The notes beneath the pieces are model-generated. The model did not search any database and was not told the origin of the DNA. It saw only the letters and a program-made list of their open reading frames with translations. Made by a program: the position numbers and the translations under genes. A stretch of 11,303 nucleotides of DNA from contig CADCWJ010000141.1 in assembly GCA_902806365.1 (NCBI GenBank), forward strand, positions 1-11,303, written 5' to 3'. This document shows positions 1 to 5,880 of this stretch, piece after piece; position 1 is the first letter of the stretch, and each line of letters opens with the position of its first letter. Source of the stretch: an uncultured Thermomicrobiales bacterium. Lineage in GTDB: Bacteria; Chloroflexota; Chloroflexia; Thermomicrobiales; UBA6265.

Positions 1-1
1 G

Positions 2-772
2 GTCATGGGCGTACGCGGGCAGCCGCGCACGAAGCCGCCCCGTTCAGTCGAGGAAGGACTCTGGAAACGCCCGACAGTCGCAAATAATACCGAGACCCTC
101 GCCGCCATCCCTGACATCATCGTCAACGGCGGTGAATGGTTCGCCGGCTTTGGCACCGAGGGCAGCAAGGGCACCAAGCTGATGACGGTGCAGGGCCCGA
201 TGAAACGGCTCGGCGTCGTCGAGGTCGAGCTCGGGATGACGCTCCGCACGCTCCTCGACGACGTGTACGGCGGCATGCGAGAGGGTTACACGTTCAAGGG
301 CGTCCAGACGGGAGGCGTCTCTGCTGGCCCCCTGACCGACAAGCATCTCGACATGCCGGTGGATTTCGATTCTCTCGCGGATGTCGGCGGCATGCTCGGA
401 TCCGGCGGTTGGGTCATCTTCGACGAGAAGGTGTGCGCGGTCGATTTCGCCCGCTACCTGACGGCTTTCAACCGCTACGAATCCTGCTCGAAATGCGTGC
501 CTTGTCGACTCGGCAATCCGGCCCTTGTCGAGATCCTCGACCGTATCCGCTTTGGCCGGGCTTCCCTTGACGACCTGACGTTGATCCAGCGAACGAGCAA
601 GCACATTATCGAGTTGTCTCTTTGCGGCCTTGGCCAGGTCGCCCCGATCCCGCTGATTGGCATGATCGAGCACTTCGAGGAAGAATTCCGGCGACACATC
701 GTCGAGGGATATTGCCCAGCCGGCACCTGTCCCCTCTCCGCCGGCACGCTTTCGATGGCCGCCGCGGACTGA
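2..772 (+). CDS. NuoF-family NADH-binding subunit, 3' part (partial at window start)
   Basis: C-terminal part of the flavin/NADH-binding subunit shared by complex I (NuoF), NAD-reducing hydrogenases and NAD-dependent formate dehydrogenases, which passes electrons from NADH via FMN to an Fe-S cluster. The reading frame is open to the window edge and begins inside the conserved GxRGQPRxKPP stretch, so the ATG at 5 is internal. Next come the PTVANNTETLA motif, an SLBB-like beta-grasp region, and the N3-type [4Fe-4S] ligands: Cys codons at 485, 494 and 503 (ESCSKCVPCR) and a fourth at 623, that is CxxCxxC-x39-C. The protein ends soon after CPAGTC. That motif leads into a 2x[4Fe-4S] ferredoxin domain in HndC-type proteins, but no such domain follows here. 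The paralogue type (complex I, hydrogenase or formate dehydrogenase) cannot be fixed without the upstream genes. Family assignment is secure. Confidence 0.93.
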   Translation, partial: VMGVRGQPRTKPPRSVEEGLWKRPTVANNTETLAAIPDIIVNGGEWFAGFGTEGSKGTKLMTVQGPMKRLGVVEVELGMTLRTLLDDVYGGMREGYTFKGVQTGGVSAGPLTDKHLDMPVDFDSLADVGGMLGSGGWVIFDEKVCAVDFARYLTAFNRYESCSKCVPCRLGNPALVEILDRIRFGRASLDDLTLIQRTSKHIIELSLCGLGQVAPIPLIGMIEHFEEEFRRHIVEGYCPAGTCPLSAGTLSMAAAD

Positions 773-806
773 CGCCGTACCTTCGTAACTACGTTGATCG
801 TCGCAC

Positions 807-840
807 CTCCCGCCCAGGCATCCCGCTGGGCGGGAGCTTT
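807..840 (+). terminator. Intrinsic terminator after the NuoF-family gene
   Basis: A perfect 11-bp inverted repeat (CTCCCGCCCAG at 807-817, CTGGGCGGGAG at 826-836) with an 8-nt loop is followed by CTTT. It starts 34 nt after the stop codon and lies between two convergent genes. The T tract is short, so termination may be imperfect. On the minus strand no T run follows, so it mainly serves the plus-strand gene. Confidence 0.82.
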
Positions 841-848
841 GGCTTGGT

Positions 849-1838
849 TCAGGAGAGGGCGACCTCCTGGCCGAAATGACGGCGGAGCGCCTCGTCGTAG
901 GCGTACCGGCCGACCGCCATATCCTGCACCGCATTTCCGACGCTCTTGAAGAACGTAATCTCTCCGGTTGCCTGCCGGCCCCTGCCTGCTCCGGACACCA
1001 GCTCTCCCAGCTCCCCCGCGATATGCGCCTCCGTGATTGCGCCTGCCTGGATCGGGATGATCAGATCACCCGCTTCCTCCAGGGCCGCTTCGCGCTGGTC
1101 CACGAAAACGATTGCCCGCGCAACCGTTTCCGATGGAATCTCGCGCATGGTTGCGGTGAAGGATCCTACCCCGTTGATGTGCGTCCCCGGCTGCACATCA
1201 ACATCGTCAAACACTGGCGTCTTCGATGTCGTCGCCGCGCAAATGATATCCGCGCCGCGGACTGCTCGCGCCACATCGGTCGTCGTCTCGATCATCCCGG
1301 CGATGTCGGGCCATTCTTCTCCCATCGTCTGCTGGAACCGGTCGAGATGACGTTGCTCTCGGGCGACGACGACAATCCGTTGGATTGGACGCACGGTGGC
1401 GACGGCGACCGCCTGCATCACGGCCTGAACGCCGGCACCGATCAGGGTCAGGCTTTCGGCTTCCGGCCGCGCGAGCAGATCGGTCGCCGCGCCGGAGACC
1501 GCACCGGTACGCAGCGCAGTCAGGTAGGCACCATCCATCACCGCCAACGGCGAGCCCGTCTGTGGATCGATCAGGCACACCACCGATGTGATCGTCGGCA
1601 GCCCGCGCGCCTGATTATCCGCAAACACGGAAACGACCTTGACCCCCAGCGCATCGGCGGCAGGCACGAACGCCGGCATCACCAACGTGGTCGCCGATCC
1701 CGGTATCACGTCTATGGCGGTCCGGATCGGGGCGGTCGCGCGTTTCGCGAAGAGATCCTCAAATGCCACCTTGACGAGATCGATCGCCCGTTCCATCGAC
1801 ACTAGGGATCGAACGTCCGATCGAGACAGTGCCAGCAT
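849..1838 (-). CDS. Ornithine cyclodeaminase / mu-crystallin family protein
   Basis: A 329-residue NAD(P)-dependent enzyme of the ornithine cyclodeaminase, alanine dehydrogenase and mu-crystallin family, the usual length. Visible signatures: Lys67 in GVKVVS (the substrate-carboxylate lysine region), Arg110 in LTALRTGAVSGAAT, the Rossmann dinucleotide loop GAGVQA at 134-139, NGVGS at 222-226, and FKSVGNAVQD at 297-306. Members deaminate ornithine to proline, act on alanine, or reduce cyclic ketimines such as pyrroline- and piperideine-2-carboxylate. Sequence alone does not tell which applies here. The start is supported by AAGGAGG (1849-1855, minus strand) 10 nt before the ATG. The gene stands alone, divergent from the 801-residue gene and convergent with the NuoF-family gene. 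No neighbour gives a substrate. Confidence 0.93.
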   Translation of the reverse strand: MLALSRSDVRSLVSMERAIDLVKVAFEDLFAKRATAPIRTAIDVIPGSATTLVMPAFVPAADALGVKVVSVFADNQARGLPTITSVVCLIDPQTGSPLAVMDGAYLTALRTGAVSGAATDLLARPEAESLTLIGAGVQAVMQAVAVATVRPIQRIVVVAREQRHLDRFQQTMGEEWPDIAGMIETTTDVARAVRGADIICAATTSKTPVFDDVDVQPGTHINGVGSFTATMREIPSETVARAIVFVDQREAALEEAGDLIIPIQAGAITEAHIAGELGELVSGAGRGRQATGEITFFKSVGNAVQDMAVGRYAYDEALRRHFGQEVALS

Positions 1839-2076
1839 TTATCTGGTTCCTCCTTGACTGGCCATCGAGGTGATCTCGTGGCGAAACGCCACCGGCACGT
1901 GAACATCGAGATGTGGTGACATCCCGGAACAGAAGGGCGCCTGGGCAGTTCCGGCGTTCGGTTGCGCTCAGTATCGCATCAGACGGCATTTCCCCATGGA
2001 TCCGGACAGTCCGTCCGTACAATCCTGCTTTCCGGTCACTTGGTCCGTACGCCATATGCAACCCCTCGTTGTCACA

Positions 2077-2105
2077 TAGACAAGAGACCGGACGACGACT
2101 ACAAT
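2077..2105 (+). promoter_or_regulatory. Sigma-70-type promoter of the 801-residue gene
   Basis: TAGACA (2077-2082, five of six to TTGACA) and TACAAT (2100-2105, five of six to TATAAT) are separated by 17 bp, the optimal spacing. The predicted transcription start is near 2112, giving a leader of about 128 nt before the ATG at 2240. This is the best promoter match I found in the window. It is read by eye and untested. Confidence 0.6.
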
Positions 2106-2111
2106 CGTCCG
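2089..2111. promoter_or_regulatory. Inverted repeat over the -10 element, possible operator
   Basis: CGGACGA (2089-2095) and TCGTCCG (2105-2111) form a perfect 7-bp inverted repeat with a 9-nt spacer. It straddles the -10 hexamer and ends at the predicted transcription start. Because it lies almost wholly upstream of that start, a protein-binding operator is likelier than an RNA hairpin. No regulator is known, and such repeats can also arise by chance in GC-rich DNA. Confidence 0.4.
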
Positions 2112-2152
2112 ATACGGGGAACACAGCTCTCCAACCCATGAAGAGTCAGCCG

Positions 2153-2234
2153 CTGGAACTTTGGGGAGTTCCAGGGGTAGGGTGACCCTACGCTCCAGAA
2201 CCCCAGGATGTCGGCCCTCCGTGGAGGTTCCAGG
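2153..2234 (+). promoter_or_regulatory. Structured 5' leader, candidate cis-regulatory RNA
   Basis: Three hairpins in a row precede the ATG. H1: CTGGAACT (2153-2160) with AGTTCCAG (2167-2174), 8 bp, loop TTGGGG. H2: GTAGGG (2177-2182) with CCCTAC (2186-2191), loop TGA. H3: CCTC (2216-2219) with GAGG (2224-2227), covering the Shine-Dalgarno GGAGG at 2223-2227. The H1 left arm can instead pair over 7 bp with GTTCCAG at 2227-2233, which abuts the Shine-Dalgarno, because GTTCCAGG occurs twice (2168-2175, 2227-2234). The H1 loop can also pair with CCCCA at 2201-2205 as a pseudoknot. Competing folds of this kind are typical of translational switches. It matches no riboswitch or leader class I recognise. 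Confidence 0.45.
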
Positions 2235-2239
2235 TAGTC

Positions 2240-4645
2240 ATGTCTTCCAACAAACGTCGATGTGTAGGATGCAAGCATTTCGCGGACGCGCAATTGTCGG
2301 GGAACGGATGGTGCACCCATCCCAAGCGCCAGCTCTCCAGCGACGTTCGCATCCTCGTGCGCAAGGGCGAACTGGCCTGTCGCAATAGCTGGGGAGGGGA
2401 TCTCTGGGAAAATGCCGATGGAATCTCGTCCACGGTCGCGCCCAAGTCCCTGATCCCGACCTCCACCTTCGTCGCCCACGAGCGGGCCGAAGATCAGGTG
2501 ACGTCGGTTCGATCGTCCGGTTCCGGCGGATCCGGGTCGGATCGCGTGATGTTCTCCGATCCCTCCTTCCGGCGTCTCGACCAGGAAGACGTGATCGTCG
2601 ACCACACGTCCGTCTCGCCCGCCGCCACGTCGCCGCTCGTCGCATCCAGATCGTCGAGCAGCCTGACGGAGGACGACGGTCTCAATACACCAGCTCAGGA
2701 GGATCAGCACGAACGCGCCCGTGCCATCGCGCAAGGCAGCCGGGACGCAATCCTCCGGGCTCGCGAGCGGCACACGCGAAACCGCCGCGGCGCCGACCGG
2801 ATGCCCGCCCCATTGCGGCACCAATCGGACCGGATCGGGAACGATTCCGGGAATGGTTCGACCGGGCGCGACGACGATCCGGGAACACGTACAAACTCGC
2901 ACGCGGATCCGTCCGATGCCAATTCCACCGGTCGCCACGACAGCGGCGATCAGGTCACCCGGCGTTCAGGGCGATATGTCCACGTCCGTCACGATGGGTC
3001 TGGCCCGTTCGCGTCGAACGAATCCACATCGATCGAATTTTCCCGAACCGCGGATGATGCAGCCCCGACGACGCTCTCTCCCGATCCCATGAACCTCGTC
3101 ACCCGAGAAGTGGACCGCGAGCGATTCGAGACCGTACCAGATATCAAACCGGCAATCGAGCTACCCAGGATCCGTAAGTTCCCGCAGCCCGGTGACGCGG
3201 AACCCGCGCTCCAGGAGCCAGCGCCTGCAGATCCAGGCAGAGCGACATCGGTAAGCTCCTACGACCTCGTTCTCCGCCGTGCTCAGGCGATCAAGAATGC
3301 CTCGAAAGGCGAGCGCGGCGGTCGGCCCAGCAAAGCCATGATTCCGCTTCCCCACGCGCGGTCGACCGCCGCCGGGGGGGGCATGGTGCGGTCACCCCGG
3401 CCAGAGCGCGTTTCACCGTTGCCGTCGATAACCTGGGAGGATGAGACTGATCCGGTCGAGGCCCCATATCCGGGTTCACGACTTCCGGACCTGAATTCGG
3501 AACCCATGGTTTCCGGGCGGCAAGCCGCCGACGAGCTCGTCAGCGACTCGGACCATGTCGATTCTCCGCACGGCGGAGACTTGAATGACGCATGGCGTGA
3601 TGACGACGAAGCAGCCGAACCGTTTGGCGATGATCCGATGTATCCGTCTCCGGGCTCGAAACCCGATCATTCCAGGATCTGGTGGCGAGGACTCAGCTTG
3701 ACACGGTCCCGACGTGGATCGGATGCGCGTCACCCGGGCGATGTGGTCTGGGAGACGGACGACGAAGACGCGTATGAGTCGGAGCCGCTCGCCGGGGATT
3801 TCATCGAGGATGCCGATGACGACGCCAGATGGGAGCCCACGCCGCGACGCTCGCCATCGAGCGTGACGGTGCCGGCAGCCGCCGTGGGGCGCTCGTCTCG
3901 CTCGCGGGGACGGGTGTTCGTGAGCCGCGACGATCTGGATCGAACACCGGGCGAACCGGTCCACGATGCCAGAATGTCACGCGTCCGGGCGGGCGCACCT
4001 CCGGCGGCCCAAGGCTCGGTCGCTCCTTTCACGAGCCACGAGCCGACGCGGTACGCCTCGCGTGACCGCGGGACGATGCGGGCGGCTGCGCCTTCGCACG
4101 AGCCGCACCGTGTCCGTGGCACGCGATGGGATGACGCTCCTCATGGTGAGGAGGTTCAGTCGTCCCGGGAGCGCCAGCGAGCCAGCTTCAAACCGCTGGA
4201 GGAGGAGACTTGGGAAGCGGTCCCATCGGTCTCGGACGCTCCCGCCACGCAGCGGATGGAACCAGAGCAGCTGCCCGAGTTCGACATCCGCAAGCTGGTG
4301 GCACGGCAGGACGATTTGCTGGACATGACGATTGCGCTTGCACCCGACCTGCCCCGCACATGCCAGACCTGCCGGGATTTTCGCCCGTCGGAGAGTGGCG
4401 AACGGGGATGGTGCACGAACGATTGGGCGTTCACGCACCGTCAGATGGTCAATGCCGACTCACTTCCCTGCCAGTCGTCGATCGGATGTTGGTGGCTGCC
4501 CAACGACGCGACATGGATGCCAGCAATTGCTCCCCCGGACCAGCAGCGAGCTACTCCGCGAACGGATCGCCTCGTCGCAGGCTCGCGAGCAAACGAGGCC
4601 GATGCATTCACGACCGCCCCTGATCTGTACGTACGGGAAATCTAG
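2240..4645 (+). CDS. Uncharacterised 801-residue protein with twin terminal Cys4 modules
   Basis: I do not recognise a named family. The N-terminus has Cys8, Cys11, Cys25 and Cys47 (C-x2-C-x13-C-x21-C). The C-terminus has Cys708, Cys711, Cys725 and Cys744 (C-x2-C-x13-C-x18-C), plus Cys750. Both modules share CxxCxxF, then GxGWCT or GERGWCT, then LxC, a nearby Ser, Gly and Trp, so they look like duplicated zinc-ribbon or Fe-S modules. The roughly 660 residues between them contain no cysteine and are rich in Arg, Asp, Ser, Pro and Gly, with acidic and basic patches, as expected of an intrinsically disordered linker. No signal peptide or membrane helix is visible, so a cytoplasmic scaffold, nucleic-acid-binding or redox/zinc-sensing role is possible but unproven. 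The start is the ATG 12 nt after GGAGG (2223-2227), behind its own promoter and structured leader. The RodZ-like gene follows 229 bp downstream. An 8-G run lies in the linker at 3374-3381. Coding is supported by the uninterrupted 2.4-kb frame and by the paired motifs at its two ends. Confidence 0.85.
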   Translation: MSSNKRRCVGCKHFADAQLSGNGWCTHPKRQLSSDVRILVRKGELACRNSWGGDLWENADGISSTVAPKSLIPTSTFVAHERAEDQVTSVRSSGSGGSGSDRVMFSDPSFRRLDQEDVIVDHTSVSPAATSPLVASRSSSSLTEDDGLNTPAQEDQHERARAIAQGSRDAILRARERHTRNRRGADRMPAPLRHQSDRIGNDSGNGSTGRDDDPGTRTNSHADPSDANSTGRHDSGDQVTRRSGRYVHVRHDGSGPFASNESTSIEFSRTADDAAPTTLSPDPMNLVTREVDRERFETVPDIKPAIELPRIRKFPQPGDAEPALQEPAPADPGRATSVSSYDLVLRRAQAIKNASKGERGGRPSKAMIPLPHARSTAAGGGMVRSPRPERVSPLPSITWEDETDPVEAPYPGSRLPDLNSEPMVSGRQAADELVSDSDHVDSPHGGDLNDAWRDDDEAAEPFGDDPMYPSPGSKPDHSRIWWRGLSLTRSRRGSDARHPGDVVWETDDEDAYESEPLAGDFIEDADDDARWEPTPRRSPSSVTVPAAAVGRSSRSRGRVFVSRDDLDRTPGEPVHDARMSRVRAGAPPAAQGSVAPFTSHEPTRYASRDRGTMRAAAPSHEPHRVRGTRWDDAPHGEEVQSSRERQRASFKPLEEETWEAVPSVSDAPATQRMEPEQLPEFDIRKLVARQDDLLDMTIALAPDLPRTCQTCRDFRPSESGERGWCTNDWAFTHRQMVNADSLPCQSSIGCWWLPNDATWMPAIAPPDQQRATPRTDRLVAGSRANEADAFTTAPDLYVREI

Positions 4646-4664
4646 CAATCCGCTCCGGGAATCG

Positions 4665-4693
4665 CGGTCAAACGTGGAACTCTCGGGTAGACT
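4665..4693 (+). promoter_or_regulatory. Weak promoter candidate for the RodZ-like gene
   Basis: TAGACT at 4688-4693 is a plausible -10 (four of six to consensus, and a form common in GC-rich bacteria). CGGTCA sits 17 bp upstream as a poor -35 (three of six). The position, just after the stop of the 801-residue gene, suits a separate promoter for the RodZ-like gene, but the match is weak. Confidence 0.28.
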
Positions 4694-4707
4694 AGCCAAG
4701 GCAGTGC

Positions 4708-4731
4708 CGGGGAGTCATAGGGAACTCCCCG
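4708..4731 (+). other. Hairpin in the leader of the RodZ-like gene
   Basis: CGGGGAGT (4708-4715) and ACTCCCCG (4724-4731) form a perfect 8-bp stem with an 8-nt loop. No T run follows, so it is not a typical intrinsic terminator. It could weaken read-through from the upstream gene or be part of the 5' leader of the RodZ-like gene. I see no other recognisable structure in the 229-bp gap. Confidence 0.4.
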
Positions 4732-4874
4732 AGAGGTGGGCAACCGCAATCACCCATGCGAACGCCAGATCGCTCCGCTCGACTGGCTGGCCCTCCACCT
4801 TGTCGCCCGCAACAACCATCGACCGCTCATTCGTCTTCTGTGTCGCCTTTCGTGGGGAGCCATAGGAAAGACCC

Positions 4875-5804
4875 ATGGCTGGATTTGGGGAGACGCTTCA
4901 CCAGGCGCGCGCCCAACTGGGCGTAACCCTGAAGGAAGCGGAACAAGCAACGCGTATCAACCGGCGCCACCTGGCGGCCCTCGAAGAGGAAAACTTCGCG
5001 GCGCTTCCTCCGCTGATCTACCAGCGGGGCATCCTTCGCAACTATGCCGTCTATCTCCAGCTCGACCCTGGCAAGCTGATCGCGATGTTCGAGGAGGCTC
5101 ACGGCATCAGCGAAGGGCCGGGCCGGGGCGGGGTCGCTGCCGTCCCCCCGATCGACATGCCCAACCACTGGGCGCCCAACTTCGCGATTATCGGGTTCGC
5201 CGTGGTTCTCAGCGCGATCGTGTTCGCGTGGGTGTACAGCGCGTTCGTCGCGGCACCGCCCGAGTTCGACGCGACGCCGACCCTTGCCGTGCCAACCGCG
5301 ACGCCATTCGCGGCCGACCTGCCGTTGCCAACCAAGCCGCCCGTGACCGAAGCCCCGCCAACCGCCGCCCCTACGCCCACACCGGTGCCGCCAACTGCCG
5401 CGGATCCGAGCACGTCGACCCGCAAGCTCGGCGGGGACAACCAGCGCGGTGCCGCTGCTGACCAGGCAGTAGAGCCCGCGGCCGAGCAACCGGCGCCGAC
5501 TGAGACGGCTCCGACCGAACCCCCGGTCGTCGATCAGACCGGGATGACCAGCATCTCCGTCACCGCGCTTGCCGATGTCTACATCAAGATCACCGCCGAC
5601 GGTGTCGTCCAGCAGGAAGGCATGCTGGTGGCGGGGCAGTCCACGCCGCAGTACGCAGGGGCCGCCTTCAACGTCTTCACCACCTGGGGCGCCCAGACGA
5701 TGTTCACCAACGCCTGCGGTAAGCAGTTCACCATGGGCACCGAAGAAGGTGAAGTCGCCTATGAGCTCGGCTACAACGAGGATTCCTGCCCGCCAGCAAC
5801 CTGA
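4875..5804 (+). CDS. RodZ-like HTH membrane protein (HTH, one TM helix, DUF4115-type domain)
   Basis: A 309-residue bitopic membrane protein with RodZ architecture. A cytoplasmic helix-turn-helix domain spans about residues 3-67 (GETLHQARAQLGVTLKEAEQ...). One membrane helix lies at about 103-126. A Pro/Thr/Ala-rich linker runs from about 127 to 222, and an extracellular beta domain of DUF4115 type from about 223 to 300 (ADVYIKITADG...VAGQS). RodZ couples MreB to the elongation machinery in rod-shaped bacteria, and HTH_25/DUF4115 proteins in other phyla are less well defined. No mreB is in the window, so a shape role is inferred from the family only. Two cysteines in the outer domain (Cys281, Cys305) could form a disulfide. 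The ATG start has a modest AGGAAAG (4864-4870) 4 nt upstream, and no other start better fits the HTH domain. The gene is convergent with the lipid kinase gene. Confidence 0.9.
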   Translation: MAGFGETLHQARAQLGVTLKEAEQATRINRRHLAALEEENFAALPPLIYQRGILRNYAVYLQLDPGKLIAMFEEAHGISEGPGRGGVAAVPPIDMPNHWAPNFAIIGFAVVLSAIVFAWVYSAFVAAPPEFDATPTLAVPTATPFAADLPLPTKPPVTEAPPTAAPTPTPVPPTAADPSTSTRKLGGDNQRGAAADQAVEPAAEQPAPTETAPTEPPVVDQTGMTSISVTALADVYIKITADGVVQQEGMLVAGQSTPQYAGAAFNVFTTWGAQTMFTNACGKQFTMGTEEGEVAYELGYNEDSCPPAT

Positions 5805-5815
5805 GCAGTGACCGT

Positions 5816-5852
5816 CAGAGCGCCCGGATCGGCAATCGATCCGGGCGCTCTG
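5816..5852. terminator. Bidirectional hairpin terminator between convergent genes
   Basis: A perfect 16-bp inverted repeat (5816-5831 with 5837-5852) and a 5-nt loop GCAAT lie between the stops of the RodZ-like gene (12 nt away) and the lipid kinase gene (28 nt away). The stem is strong, but neither strand has a T run after it. The position argues for shared termination, but it may need a factor such as Rho or act as an RNA 3'-end stabiliser. Confidence 0.72.
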
Positions 5853-5880
5853 CTGTCCACGCGACTGATCGTGTCAGGCG

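Larger units (their letters stand above)
1839..2239. other. Divergent intergenic region with promoter elements
   Basis: About 400 bp between two divergent genes. I see no convincing protein-coding gene in it. On the minus side (toward the cyclodeaminase) there is a 6-bp hairpin GTGGCG-AAA-CGCCAC at 1878-1892 and only a weak extended -10-like TGCGATACT (complement of about 1970-1978) without a good -35. On the plus side, the 8-mer GTCCGTAC occurs twice exactly 30 bp apart (2013-2020, 2043-2050), followed by the promoter and leader listed separately. Confidence 0.6.

Noticed and set aside
44..934. Long minus-strand open frame opposite the NuoF-family gene
   Set aside because: Arg/His/Asp-rich antisense shadow of a clear conserved gene, and it crosses the terminator at 807-840.
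1913..2185. 90-residue plus-strand open frame in the divergent intergenic region
   Set aside because: Arg/Ser-rich composition typical of a GC-rich shadow, no Shine-Dalgarno, and it runs through the promoter and the leader hairpins.
4691..4740. AGCCAAGGCAG next to a GC hairpin, reminiscent of the signal recognition particle RNA tail
   Set aside because: The essential SRP RNA elements (GGUCAGGUCCGGAAGG and its asymmetric loop) are absent nearby; the 11-base match is coincidence.
4332..4865. 177-residue plus-strand frame overlapping the end of the 801-residue gene and the intergenic gap
   Set aside because: Overlaps the conserved C-terminal Cys module in another frame, and its product shows no recognisable features.
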